Assembly: GCA_950295325.1 (NCBI GenBank)
Contig: OX485804.1
Span: forward strand, 33,790,001 to 33,854,000
DNA from: Polytrichum commune
Lineage: Eukaryota > Streptophyta > Polytrichopsida > Polytrichales > Polytrichaceae
Direction: 5' to 3'
DNA: 64,000 bases
Every line of letters begins with the position of its first letter. Within the stretch, counting starts at the first letter, position 1. The translations under genes were made by a program, and so were the position numbers. The notes under the pieces are model-generated. The model did no database searches, was not told the origin of the DNA, and saw nothing but the letters and a program-made list of their open reading frames with translations. Positions 32,043 through 44,466 of the stretch are shown here, one piece after another.

Positions 32043-33421
32043 ATGACTGTCCTGCCACTGTTTGCAGGCCTAACCTTCCTCCACCATGTTATTTCCTCAT
32101 AAGCAAGCTCCCCCTCCCCCTAGCCAATCAAATGTTGGACAAGCAAATTTGTCCCCATCATCAGCCCCCACTAATGCACCCGATCGGGTCTCACTTATTC
32201 AACATATAAACGATTGGACTTGAAAACACTAGGATCTCGACTGATTATGCCCAAAAATTTGCCCAAACATTGGGAGAGGGGCATGTTGAGGCTTGGGACT
32301 TGACCATGGATGGATGTGGGATGGATGTGGCAGAGAATTTGTCATCCAGAGGGCCGCCATTCTGCATGGAATGGGCCTGGGAAAGGTTCGGTTCGGGCGT
32401 TACACTCACTTATCTACATACTCACACTCCACGTCCATCTCTCCTCTCCTCTCCTCTGCTCTCCTCTCGTTCAATCGCAATTGTATGAATGAATCTTTCA
32501 ACATTTGGCACTGGAAAAATGGACAGTAGCTCAGTCAAGTGATTGATCAGAGGAGCTCAGAGGATTGCTTCAGAGTAGTTTAGTGGCAGTTGCCAAAGCA
32601 CTTGCTGCTTCTTTCAATCTTGTGGCTGGACTCACATAAGACAGGGTGCGCTGGAGCAGTGAACAATACAATTGAGTCTGTTGGGCAAAGAGATTCACGC
32701 TATTTTTCAAAGAATTTTGTGGTTGTTGCCAAAAATTTGGCAGATTCTTGGGCTGTTGGGGATGCTAATTCATGTGTTGGGTTCAGATAACACAGGCTGA
32801 GGTGGAACACTAAACACAATACAATCAACTGGGTTGAAGTAGAGCAGAGAGATCCTTGTAGTAGTTGCGGCTTCTTTCAATCTGGGGGGCTTTTGGGGCT
32901 ACGGGGATAAAATAGGGTGTGGTATCCCAGCTTGATGTAACAGTGCGATTCAGACTATTTTCAGAAATTCTTGTAGTTGTTGTTAAGAATTTTGCGGCTA
33001 ATTTATATGTTGAGATCACGTAACACAGGTTGAGGTGGAACACTGAACACAACACAATCGATTGGGTTGAATTTGAGCAGAGTGATTCAGCCTTACTGTT
33101 GTCAGAGATTTCGTAGTTGCTAATTCATGTGTTGGCCTCACATAACTTAACTCAGGGTATGGTGGAACATCCAACAATACTTAACAATTAGATGTATGAA
33201 TGGGATTCCGAGTCGTCTTATCTGACATCATTCCTGTACTAGTAGTTCCAACTTCTTTCATCCAAATTTGGCTGCCCTCTTGAGCTCAGATAAGACGGGG
33301 TATGAGAGGTTAGGGTGCGGAGCTCCAATTGGGGGGTTAGGTTGGAAGAAATTTACACGAATTGAGGAAGAAGGGACATAGATTGAAGTTGGAAAGAGAA
33401 GCATCTTTCTCCCCATCTACG
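32043..33421 (+). repeat. Upstream region of the TraB gene with degenerate tandem repeats
   Basis: A unit of about 235-260 bp is repeated imperfectly between about 32590 and 33260. CTTTCAATCT occurs near 32612 and 32874, GCTAATTCATGTGTTGG-like near 32763, 32997 and 33118, and GGTGGAACACTAAACACAA-like near 32798 and 33032. A CT-rich stretch (TCTCCTCTCC, about 32440) lies upstream. This is where the promoter and 5' UTR of the gene starting at 33422 should be; which parts are transcribed cannot be told. Confidence 0.5.
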
Positions 33422-36400
33422 ATGACCACATCCGGTGGAATTTCAACGAGATTGTTTTGCAAACCGGAAGGCATTGCCACATCTTGTAGGCCAGTTGTGT
33501 GCTTAGGTTCTCATTGCTACTCTACCCGCTTTGACCGCACCCATCCAACTACTACAACTACATCAGCCTCTCCTTCTTGTTGCGTAGTAGCTTCGCTTTC
33601 TTCCTCAGTCCGGCGAGTAATCAACACTATTGAACATTCTTTTGTAGAGAGTTCTCCTCGAAATTTGTCTTCGGGGGTTGGCAACCTGCAAGGGCGGGTT
33701 GGGGTCTCACATTCTTATTCTTCTAAGGGTCATAATAGTAGGAAATATGTTCGGATGGCTCTGTTTTCATGGGTACCAGAGCCATCTCCAGCGAGTGAGT
33801 TGGAGTTCGATGATTCGCCCATCATGGAGGTTTTAGAGAGTGTAGGGGAATTGAACTCCATTGCCGATTTCACACGGTTCCGGGATAATGGAGAGCAGGG
33901 TGCGGAATTGCAAACTGCCATCATCACATACAAGAAGCAGTTCCCCTGGTCGCTCTTTCAACGCCAACAGGTCCAAGACAAGACTATTCTCTTTCTCATT
34001 TAACTAAACCCTTAACCCTTAACGAGATTATTTACTGAAGGTTCGAGCTCCATCACATATCTTAAGATGATTTTTCATTCATGGGTTTCACAATATATAT
34101 GTTTTAAAAATTTCTTTCTTGCAAGTATTAGGCGCCAAAATATCTGGGGTCAGTCTCAGGGCATTGAAGGAGACCTAACAGATGTTTGTGCATTGGAAAT
34201 CATTCACTCAAGGAGAAGAACGTTTTCGTGTTTGAGAGGCATAGCTTTGAGTTAGCTAAGAATCAGTTAATCGTTATTGACACAACCAGGCATTGATCCA
34301 GCTCCGTCACGCACCATAAGACTTTCATTCATGGGTTTCACTCAATTTTTTTTCTCAGAAATTATAGGCGCCAAATTTATTTGTTCACAATGGAGGGTTA
34401 GGCCAAGGGCAGAGAAGGCGCCCTAACAGATGTTTGCATGATGAAATTACAGTGTGCTTGCTTGCAGACATAGTATAGTGATGTTGTGCATTGGGCTTTC
34501 CAACCTGGAGATCATTCACTCAATCAGAAGTATTTTTCGTGTTTGAGAGGAATAGCTTTGGGCCAACAAAGTAGTGACTTATTCATTATTGACACAATCA
34601 GAATGCCATTGACAATTCATTTGATCCATGAAGCTCTAAAGATTTAGTGCCTTGCCACTCATAAATTGGTACTTCGAGGTTTGTGGGTTAGAGCACCAAG
34701 TGTGTGCATTCCTCCGAAGTTGTTGTGATTAGTTTATGTGAACTCTTGCAACACTGCGAAGTAAAGTTGAAGGATTTACATTGAACCTTGTTTTGACTGA
34801 ACTCCACGTGTGTATGTTGTACAGGTTGATTTGGTGGCAGCAGTTCATATTGCCGATAGAGAGTAAGTTTGGATCTACCGATTTCTTGGGCATGTGTCAA
34901 ACAATGTATAGTCATCTCTCACTACTCCGAGCTTACTCAAGGAGATTTTTGCATGAACATAGTTAGTTGGGTGTGGCAAATTCATGAAGTTGAGTTCCGT
35001 AACTTGTGACATTGCAACAGGTACTTCTCATCGCTGCAAAAGGAGTTGAGCACATATGATCGTGTCTTATACGAAATGGTGGCAGATAAGGATAAGTTGC
35101 AAACAAATAGGCTCGGAAAATTGCGATGGAGACCTCCTAGGAGGCTTCCTGGTCGTCGGGGCAGCCAGGGGTTTAGCATAATTGGCTTCATACAAAGGGT
35201 GATGGCTTCTATACTTACATTAGAGTTCCAATTAGAATGCATGGACTACCGACGGGAGAATTGGTATCATGCAGATCTTGACTTTGACACCTTCCAAGTT
35301 TTACAGGTAACTACAATCACATGACTTAATCTTCGATGTGCAATCTTCCAGTGTCTTTGTGGTTTTATTAGCTTTGTGAGAGGTTTTTTTGCTTCCGGTT
35401 CGTAGCCAATACAAGCATTGTACTCTTGATGCAGAGGGAACGAGGAGAAACATTTCTCTCGTTTGCAAAAGATTTGACGGCCATGTCAAGCAAGGCCATC
35501 ACAAAGGCTGCTTTTGCACCTAGTCCAAACCTAGACCCTTGGAGGCAGAAGCTTCTTTGGGTTTCTAGGGTGATGCCAATGCCCTTGGTGGGGCTGTTTG
35601 TGATTGAGGGAGTTTGTGCACCTTCAGATGCGCCACTGAAGACGGCACCGGAGATGAAGGCCCTTTTGGATTTGGATATAGCGGGGGCTTTCAAAGTGTT
35701 TCTGGCTAAGCAGATAACCACCGAGTAAGTTTCAGTTCTTGTAATGCACTTCATATGGCTTCAAGAGATCCACAGTCTATAACATGTCGCTCATTGTGTC
35801 CACATTGCAACCTGAATTTAAGAGCTCATATCCAGATAACCTCTTGAATGTTAGCCACTATGATTGCACCTATATATGAAAGCCTGACAAGTGCCGAGGT
35901 TTTCACGATATGTCACGTAGTTATCAATGGTAGCCACAGTAGTGGTAGAGGATTAAGAAGAGTCAAGGGGCTCCGTATTTCCTATTCTAACACGTTATTG
36001 TGATTTCTTGAACAGCACATGTGATTGTGTGAGCCCACATGTTCTGGAGGCAGAATGAACTGAAAACTCACAAGTGTCTGGAAATAGTCTGGATATAACG
36101 TCTGTATTGATATGGTGATTAATGTCAAGTTGGTCTATATGATGTCCTGTGGGTTAATAATCATGATGAAACTGTGGAATGGTTTTGCAGTTTGACAGAT
36201 AGTACATCATCTTTGGTGGAGAATTCAGTCATTATAGGGGAACGGAATCGAGTAGCCATGGATGAGTTAGAAGCTGCCTTCAAAGAGGGCTGCTCAAAGG
36301 TGGCTATCTTCTACGGCAGTGGGCACTTACCTGACATGGACCGCCGTTTGCGGGAACAATTTTGCCTAGTGCCCACAGGAATCAATTGGCGAACCGCCTG

Positions 36401-36638
36401 GGCAATTAAGGGACGGAAATTCAACCCTGCCGATGATTTTTCTGTCATTTTGAGTGCCTTAGCCAAGGCTTCTGGGTGGCCACTCAACAGATATCAAACA
36501 TTGGCATTGGTACTTCTTTCAGCAATCTTGGCAGTGGATCTCTGGTTCTGGGAGCTATTTCTGGGTGCATGCAATGAGTATATCGATCAGACGCTCGCCT
36601 TCATTGTGGGGCTACTTGACAAAGGCTGGAGTTTATGA
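33422..36638 (+). CDS. TraB-family (TIKI/PrgY/GumN-related) protein, probably plastid-targeted
   Basis: Member of the TraB/PrgY/GumN/TIKI superfamily, some animal members of which are metalloproteases; the role in plants is not known to me. Five exons: 33422-33970, 34825-34862, 35021-35306, 35435-35724 and 36191-36638, all GT-AG and phase-consistent, giving 536 aa. The leader (about residues 1-110) is rich in Ser, Thr and Arg, as in a transit peptide. Family motifs: VDLVAAVHIADREYF (split over exons 2 and 3, from about residue 184), TYDRVLYEMV, then GERNRVAMDELE and VAIFYGSGHLPDMDRRL in exon 5 (about 400-440), which matches the conserved GxGH segment. A hydrophobic stretch near residue 495-515 (LALVLLSAILAVDLWFW) suggests one C-terminal membrane helix. 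Exon 2 is only 38 bp but restores the conserved histidine motif, which supports the model. The start is the first ATG in frame. Confidence 0.9.
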
Positions 36639-37378
36639 AAGGCATCCTAACTCCTGAGACTTGAAACATTACCTTGAGACATTAGCATTTGTTATGCTGT
36701 TACTTTGTGCTGGTGAGCATCTCCATTCACAACTTTGTTATTGGGTGCCCTTAAGTGGAACCCTTGGTATTAGCTTTCAAATTCAACCTTACCCTGGTTG
36801 ATGAAATTTACTTCAATCTATGCACTTTGCAATGCAAGTGATTTCTTTTTTGGACTGTCCCATCTTCCCATGAATTCACAAAGGGGGAGTCAGCTGTGCA
36901 ACTAGGGCATGATGCACATCACACGGCTTAGAAAGTTTGGTGATGGATTGAGCAAAACACCAACACCAGCTGAGACGCTCTATCTTATTTGGTGATTTGT
37001 TTGATCATCAAACCAACAGTCTAAGAGGATGTGGGTTGTGTCCATGTGTTGTGGATCTAATTTTACACTCCATGTTTGGTGTGATCTGTCTCCTAACTCT
37101 AGTGTGGGTTACCGGATATGTCAATCACCTGGGCCGCATATGATCCTGAACATCTAGTACCAATGCTTCGCTTTATGAAAATGAGCAAATTGTACAATAA
37201 TCATGAAGAGGAATCTGGCAGCCCATAGGAACATCTTTTTTTGACAGTACTACAGGTTGAAAGGTGGCAGCGACCTCCAAGCGAAGTGGCTCTTCATTTA
37301 TGCTTGCTATCATAGGAAAACCAGCGTTTATATCTATCTATCTATCTATCAGTTCTCTGGCTGCTCCAGACTATGTAG
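36639..37378. other. Intergenic region with a TATC microsatellite
   Basis: Lies between convergent genes and presumably holds their 3' UTRs. A (TATC)5 run occupies 37331-37350. No other feature was seen. Confidence 0.5.
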
Positions 37379-37903
37379 CTATCTAGAATCCATTTCTGCC
37401 CAGGTGTCAACCCCAGGAGGAACTCTTTGAGCTTCATGAAGTGCAGTGTCCTCACGATTCGGCCACGGGGTAGTTGTGGGGTTGTTAAAACGTTTCGGAT
37501 CCAATGGCAACAACCCATGAGCAACCAGGTTCCCACATTCTTCTCTAAGTAACTGCAATATGAGCTCCTCATTCTTTAAAACCCACTTGATTCCATACCG
37601 GTGCTGACTTAGTCGAATCCCATAGAATAACTTGAACACAAGTTTATCAAGGTGAAGCGGGAAGTCATCGCCTATGTGCAGCTTCTTCTCTCTCTTTAAC
37701 ACATTCTCCGCGGCTGCAATGCATCGAACGAGGTACTCACAGAATTTCTCACATGGCCCTCTCGGGACTGTGACCTCCATCCATTCTGTGATTTTTGTTT
37801 CTCGGAATGCGCAGCGATCTTGTGGTGCAACGTGATCCAGCAGTGGGTTCTTGTACCAGTCAGGTGGGTCTGCACACACATTTCCTTTGCCCTCCTGTAG
37901 CAT
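37379..37903 (-). CDS. Unrecognised protein, about 174 aa
   Basis: A single open frame on the minus strand, from ATG at 37903 to TAG at 37379. I do not recognise the family. The predicted protein is soluble, with balanced charges, conserved-looking aromatic and Pro content (DPPDWYKNPLLDH near the N-terminus, HRYGIKWVLKNEELILQLL in the middle), four Cys in the first half and a Pro-rich tail ending in TWAEMDSR. The frame stays open 10 codons upstream of the ATG to 37933, so it may be the last exon of a longer gene. Composition argues for real coding sequence, but no domain, intron evidence or homologue could be named. It faces the TraB gene tail to tail. Confidence 0.45.
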   Translation of the reverse strand: MLQEGKGNVCADPPDWYKNPLLDHVAPQDRCAFRETKITEWMEVTVPRGPCEKFCEYLVRCIAAAENVLKREKKLHIGDDFPLHLDKLVFKLFYGIRLSQHRYGIKWVLKNEELILQLLREECGNLVAHGLLPLDPKRFNNPTTTPWPNREDTALHEAQRVPPGVDTWAEMDSR

Positions 37904-37933
37904 AACCACATGGGAAGGTGTAGGGTCGGTCAC

Positions 37934-38504
37934 TTTTACATGACTTCCGAATATGTGGTTTCAGGGGTTTGATCAACGTCGCTTGGGCACGTAAATTGGC
38001 AGTCCCGACTCATTTTTGGCCTCCCAGTTAGTCAAGAAACCAAGGTAGATGGGTCTCAAATGGCTACTTTTTTTGACTAGCCCACTTCTCCAAGGATATG
38101 AAACATGTGATAAGAACAAGACAATTAGCAAATCCAACTCGAGGCTGTAGTTGCTTTCCTCTAATTTTTGGAGCTCAAATGAAAACTTATTCATTATCAA
38201 AGTGAGGATTATCGTGTTCATTAAGTGGTTATATACGTACCCCAATTATGTTAACTATTGAACCCAATATAGTTAAAGCACTGTGAGCACGCACTCCAAT
38301 CTCTTTCAAACACAAGTCTTTTTGGTGTCCGTTCTATGAGTCACCTAACCACATACCACTCAAATATTGGTGTTGCAATAAGAAGTAACCAAATAAGGGT
38401 TGTCTACCTTATACACCATACTCTAGTCAAATAAGCACAGAAGTGATACACTAGGTAGTAGCTAAAATGTAGAGAAATGGGTTTGTACAGTGTTGGACTT
38501 GTAT
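37934..38504. other. Region upstream of the unrecognised ORF
   Basis: No recognisable feature. A minus-strand frame at 37973-38245 could be an upstream exon of the unrecognised gene, but no splice pair joining them in phase was convincing. Confidence 0.35.
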
Positions 38505-39325
38505 CACCTTTTTAGTCCTGTATAATGATGATTTTACCGTTTGTTTCGGATACCAATACATTGTTTATGGTATTTAGTGTCACTTACTATTTGGAGTTAC
38601 ATACCACTAGAACATTTTATTGTTAGTGTAAATTTTCACTAAGTAATGATTTTAATGTTATGCAGTGTCCAGACAACCAATTGGACCTTTGTTGGTAAAG
38701 ACCTAGATTTATAATAACAAGTTATAGCACAATGTAAGTCCAAATAGTAAGTTTAACTAAAAACCACAACCGGTGTAGTGTATATATATTTGTTTGAGAT
38801 TTTTTGGTTTAATTATGATACCATTTGGTCTATACACCAAGCACTGAGAACCTTCATACTTAGGTAAAATTACCCTATCATCAATGTGGTATTTGGATGG
38901 TATTGATCCAAGTACTAATTTGGGCATACAAAGTTTCTTTTGTCTTGTGATACCCACCAAGTATCAATATATGATTAATATTACAATTTTGATACTGGTC
39001 GTATCCATAATGGTATCAAAGAACCTCCCCAACCCGTATTACAATTACAATACCAATCAAATATTGATGCTTGATGCTTGATGCTTGGTGGGTATCACTA
39101 GATGAAAGAATCTTTGTATACCTAAATCAGTAATTGGGTTAATACCATCCGAATACCACATTGATACTAGGGTAATTTCCATAGGTATGAAGACTCTTTC
39201 TAGCATGGTATATGTAGCTGAATGGTAAACTGTACCCTACGCTACTGGTATCAAAAAGTCGTAAAATCCTCTTCAATTACACATGAGTGGTATAAAAAGA
39301 TGATACCAAGTTAATGCTGGTTTGC
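38505..39325. mobile_element. GGTATC-rich foldback element, about 820 bp
   Basis: The two ends are inverted copies. GTATCACCTTTTTAG near 38505 pairs with the complement of the stretch ending near 39310 (AAAAAGATGATACC). Further in, CTTCATAC..AGGTAAAATTACCC at about 38850 and ATCAATGTGGTATTTGGATGG at about 38880 (listed as two parts, ATCAATGTGG and TATTTGGATGG) pair with sequence at 39140-39191. The arms are each about 400 bp and imperfect. Many GGTATC and GATACC words occur throughout. Related shorter copies lie at 15600-15790 and 23845-24340. No coding capacity. Confidence 0.65.
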
Positions 39326-40439
39326 ACCTGAACACTCTAATTGCATTTGACATAATGAGGTTCAACACAGAGGCTTTCCAACCTGTAGTACTGAGATTAG
39401 GTTAAAACGCTACTATATTTTGAGCCACAACGACATCTTGGTGCTGTCATGTCATACTTTTATTTCAATATATGAGATGGAACACAAATTCCACAATGTG
39501 TGCTTCAACTACAATTTCTGTGACATCATTCCACCAAGATCTATGGTGAAAGCTGGCGATGACCTTCATAATAAGGGTACATTTTGAGCATGTCAACAAC
39601 TCCTGTTATATTGGAATAACTCTACTACCACAGCATGTGGAAACATATTTAACAGCCATATGTGAATGTTCCTAATCTGGCATGAGATGCTTGGCGAAGA
39701 TTGGCAAGAAAAATGTGCCTATGAATTTCAGTCAAGAACTCACAAGAGGATGAAACTCAAAGTGCATAAAAAAGAAACCTCCTAAACATAAGAAACGCTA
39801 CGTAGGTGGTCACCAGGGATAAAAAATTCAGTGATGAAGAATAAGCAAATACAATTGATGTCTTCAAGACATCAGATTTATTAGGATTATTCCAATGAAG
39901 CCATCGCCGTACTTACTTCCAGTGCTGCCTATTTTATTTTTTAATACGAGTACCTCTTAGGGCAGGGCCAAAGAGATCATCACTTTAATTGCCTTTCAGA
40001 TCCTCAACAAAATGTAAGGGTGTGCCCTTTCAATGTGGAAGAGCTGTGCCCTTCTAGGCTCAGACCCTCCAGTGTGACTACGTAGATAATAGATTACAAT
40101 TATCTGAAGCACATGGTATATGCTAAAGTAAGATTCTGGGGCAACTGGTTAACTTAGAGTATCCAACGGTTGAAATTCATGTAGGACCCAGAACACCATA
40201 CACACAGGAACAGATAGCACTCAAAGCATGGTCTCCCCCAAGATGTAGCCGGGCAGCAGCCTGGCTACTACAAACAAGCTCTTCTAACCCAGGTGTGGCT
40301 TTATAATCTATTATCAAGAATGAGCTTGGAATATACATCATTTATTTTGACTGTGAGGGCTTACACCAATCTTACTGAAATGCTTGTGAATACAATCAAA
40401 GGTTGAACCATGAATTTCTGATGTATTTGTCTCCCATTG
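39326..40439. other. Intergenic region downstream of the NmrA-like gene
   Basis: Includes the 3' UTR of the minus-strand NmrA-like gene. No other gene, RNA or repeat was supported. Confidence 0.4.
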
Positions 40440-43400
40440 CTAGTAGTCAAAGCCATCAGCATATGTTCTGGTTGCATCAGCCCAGTGAGAGAGCTCTAGA
40501 AATTCGCAAAAGGTGAGCAATCCAGGGAAACGTCGACGACAATCAGTAATGTCTGCCTTGTAGCCTTCCTCGGATAGGAATGTAGCTATTCGATAAAGAT
40601 CTCTGCAAGACCACGAGATCAATTTCATCAGCTGCCGCGAGGGACAACAAAATCTCCCCAAAACCTGGCCTGAAGTTTCCCAACCCCAAACCTCAAGATT
40701 TTATATTCTTGAGCACATGTACATTGTTCTTCTACAAGCATCAAGAAGACTAAAGAAGAAACATAGACATATCTCAATACAAATAGCTCAGATTCTTTTG
40801 GTTACAGCAAGAGTGTAGTTTTTCATTAATTTTGATCCAGTATATTACAAAGACTCATCACAAGATAAATATAACAACAGCGAAGTTTTTGGATTCAACA
40901 GTAGTCAAAGGATACAAGGCACTTGCCTGTTCAAAAACCAGAACAAAAATTTTGGGGGGCTGAAGTGGCTCACTTTCGAGCCTTGAGCTTTAGAGTACGC
41001 CTCGCACATTTGCAGTGCTGTAAGCTCATCCCCAGCAAGTTCAAGACTGATGCCACCATACTTTTCTGGCTGCAGTCCACAACTCAGCTGTGTTAAATTG
41101 AACCAACAAAATTGAAATTACAAAGTTGGACAAATAAGTAGAAAATAATATTGAAACCTCTAAATGCTTATGGATCCACACTTGAGACAGGATGCCAGAG
41201 GAGCAACACCTTCTCTTGCTCTAGTTTGTCGTCTGAAAATTTAAGCCCAACTTCTCAAGAGTAGAATGTTGAGATCAAAATTAGAAGCATATATTCATGT
41301 GTGTTCACCAATAAAATGAGAGGATTCTTAGGCAGCCGCTTCCTAATGGGTAAGTTATCACTTAACAGTTGACCAATAAACTCAACCAGTGCTCAGCAAA
41401 ATGAGTATTTATTAAGTTACCGATACACAACTGAAACAACCTGAAAAGTTAGTGCCATGGAAACACACCTGCTTTAAGGCAATCCCTGCAGCTAGTCCCA
41501 TGTCTTTAACAGACAAAAGCTGGAGAGGCTTGTTGCCTGGCATGCTGAATGGAAAACTTCCCTGAACAATATTGTTTATAGCTTTATTATATAGCAGATA
41601 AGATACTTAACCCTCATTAAACTGAAACTATGAAAACATTCATAATAACCTGCATGACTCTGTTCCACAAGTTCTTGAGAAATACTTTAAGGAGCTACTG
41701 TCTTACTTTCAGGATTTGCGGTCTCGTGTAAACCTTCCAGAACTCTTCCATGAACATTGTTGCTTGAAGGTTGGTGGTCGGGATGCCTGAATTCTTGAAT
41801 ATTTTCTCAATATTATGCTTCTGTTCCACCTGCGTAATTCCATGTCCGCCACCACCTACAGAGGATTAACTAAAACCTTAGTTTCTATCATCAATCAATC
41901 AATCAATCAGTTCTACAACAAACTTGGTAACCACATGTAAATTGCACATTGGTAAAATATGCACATAGGTTCAAAGTTGGCGATGTCTTTCCTGAGAAAT
42001 CATTTGTTTTCATATCCATATGGGTAATAGGTACCCACACCCCAAGTTTTCACTCCCTACATGATATTGTATTTAATGCAAATAAGTAGAGAGGCCAGAA
42101 GCTGAAAGGATATGCGCAGTTACCAACACCCACAAGAAAGTTGTGCAATTCCTGCAACCTTAAACAAAATCTTGTAGTCTATGCATGTAGAGAGGCCAGA
42201 AGCTGAATGGATCTGCACAGTTACCAATACTCAGAGAAAAAATTGAGCGATTCTTACAATCTTGGACAAAAAGTTGTATGTACTCAAGAAGATTTGATTC
42301 ATACCGGAACTATTATAGACAATATGCTCTACACCAGCAGCGGCAGCCGCCTTAGCGAGTATCTCAGCTCGAACCTCGCCTGCTGGGTCGGCCTTTGCAG
42401 CATCTTTACTCGTAGCATGGCAATAGATGGCCCGTACTCCTGAAACCCATCGACTTATCAATTCTTCAACCTCTAGTCATTTGATGCCTGTCCACTACAT
42501 TACACATTGTACAACTATTTTCTTCTAGTTACAGTCGATGAAATTGATGATAGACGATATAAGACCTTGTTGCAGCTGCACAATTTCAAAGATTAAGCTA
42601 ACCCCAACAAGCCATTATTGAGAATAAGGTTGTGTGTTTTCAGAGGGAGATCAGCTCCTGGCACCTAAAATGTTGAAAAGAGTTCCAGGTCTAATTCTTG
42701 CTGATGTGCTTAAGTATAACCAATTAGAAAATCCATAAAAATTACAAGAAATCTTCCGCTAGTCGGTGGTAGGGTTACATGTCAATGGAGAGAGAGGAAG
42801 CATTTCGAAAGAAGACAATTCGGAGAAGCAATGAATTGATCACATATTGCAAATCTATTTTCTAGTGTCAGTCGATGGAATTGATGATAGAGGATACGAG
42901 GCCTGGTTGCAACTGCACAGTTTCAAAGGTTGGGGCTAACTCTACAAGCCATGGTTGTGTACTCCTAGGGTAAGGTTGAGTAATTTCAGAAGGAGATCAG
43001 CTCCTGGCTCCTACGATGTTGAAAAGAGTTCCAGGTATAATTCTTGCATGTACTGCTGATGTACTGAAGCATAACCAATTCCAAAATCCATAAAGAGTTG
43101 CAAGAAGCCTTCCACAGTGTTTACATTGAGATGTGTGAGAGAGAAAGGACTTCGAAAGGAAAATTTCGGAGAATCAGAATTCGGACAAGTGCCTCTCACC
43201 TTCCAAAGCCTTGTTCACGGTGCTTGCATCATCCAAATCTCCCGCAACCAGCCGCACGCCTCGTGAGGCCAGACTGCGAGCGGCATCGCTTGTGGGATTG
43301 CGCGTCAATACGCAGAGTGTCGAACTCGGAACTCCAGAAGCTAAGAGGCCACTGAGTACCGAACTCCCCGTTCCCCCCGTCACTCCCACCAACAAGACTG

Positions 43401-43671
43401 TATCATTTTTGGTGGTAATGGTGTTGCCTAATTCCAGTTCTTGTTGCATAGAAGAAGAAGCTGTGATTGCGCTTTGGCTGGCTCTTCGAAACTTAACATG
43501 GGGGAAAAAGCGAGAGGCTGAGACAGAAAAATCCGGGTTGCCCAATTTCAAGCAAAACGACTTCACGGGAAATTGAGAGTTCAGACAATTATATTGAGGA
43601 GGGTGAGTGATGGGATTGTGAAAGAGGGTCGACGTCGGAATTGCAAGGAGAGAAGCAGCGGATGCCGCCAT
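40440..43671 (-). CDS. NmrA-like NAD(P)-binding Rossmann protein, probably plastid-targeted
   Basis: Atypical short-chain dehydrogenase of the NmrA / NmrA-like 1 type: either an NAD(P)-sensing regulator or a reductase; the substrate is unknown. Six exons (minus): 43671-43200, 42439-42305, 41855-41707, 41561-41469, 41069-40927 and 40602-40440, giving 384 aa with consistent phases. The leader of about 70 residues is Ser/Phe/Pro-rich and basic, as in a transit peptide. The nucleotide motif VLLVGVTGGTGSSV sits near residue 92-105, followed by VLTRNP and LVAGDLDD. Exon 2 gives GVEHIVYNSS, exon 3 continues with GIPTTNLQATMFMEEFW, and exon 4 carries LLSVKDMGLAAGIAL, all typical of NmrA proteins. The last intron has a GC donor (AACAG|gcaagt) and is the only choice that keeps phase. 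Introns 1 and 2 hold tandem duplications. Confidence 0.87.
42090..42285 (+). repeat. Tandem duplication, about 97 bp, near exon 2 of the NmrA-like gene
   Basis: GAGAGGCCAGAAGCTGAA appears at about 42091 and 42190, each followed by GGAT.TGC.CAGTTACCAA. The second copy runs towards the exon 2 donor region (intron side). Non-coding. Confidence 0.6.
42527..43180 (+). repeat. Tandem duplication, about 335 bp, in intron 1 of the NmrA-like gene
   Basis: The copies run from about 42527 and from about 42862, sharing CAGTCGATG.AATTGATGATAGA, GGAGATCAGCTCCTGGC, ATGTTGAAAAGAGTTCCAGG and CATAAAGAGTTGCAAGAA-like stretches. Similarity by eye is 80-85 percent. The second copy ends beside the exon 1 donor at 43199. 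No exon sequence is duplicated. Confidence 0.65.
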
Positions 43672-44466
43672 AGCTGGCTGAAGAATGGAAGCTTTTTCTT
43701 CCTATCATTGCTAAGGAACCACCACGTGGTAGGTGTTGCTCGGATTTGGGGGCATGTCAATGCATTAAAACGAGATAAAAATGATTCATTCCTGTGATAT
43801 TATTGGTTGTAATCAGCTTCGTCATCAGAGGTGGCTGGAATGATGTAGTTCGTCTACTTTAGGACTCAGGAATATTTCAATTCAGTGGAGAGACTTGGAT
43901 GCTACATTGGGTGTTGTATATTACTCATCCTGGGTCGGTGACCACATTTGAGTTTAAAGATGTGTCTATCATGATTGCATACGGTTTCAGCCAACAAATG
44001 CTTTCCATATTGAGTGATGTATCATTCACCATGTTGAATATTTGGTTTTCATCCAGTCCCAGAATCTACAATTGGGTTTCTATCCTTCAGAAATATTCCA
44101 GGAAATACATAACAATTCACCTCAACCAAAGACACAGCAAGATCTTCAAAGTTCAGGTCATCTTGAATCTCATGGGCAACAACATATGCTGTGAAAATGT
44201 GTGGGACTCAGAAACTTTGGTTGCAACACGTATTTTCTTAAATTGCAATTCGAGGCCATGAGTGGGGAGTTTAAAGGAAAGAATTGTGCACACGAAAGAC
44301 TTCAAATACCAGCACACGCTCAAGTAAGAACCTCAGACAGCATTATTACGATTCCCTAGAATGGGCTGCTACTGTAGAACTTTGAGATGGTGGAGGACTT
44401 CCAGTCTGATTGTCTTCACATCTTTTTATTGTGTGAAGCAGACAAAGCTTACATTGGTATCAACAA
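43672..44466. other. Short intergenic region between NmrA-like gene start and DUF1995 gene end
   Basis: About 800 bp holding the promoter side of the NmrA-like gene and the 3' UTR of the DUF1995 gene, both on the minus strand. A + strand frame at 43899-44261 has no recognisable family and is not called. Confidence 0.45.
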
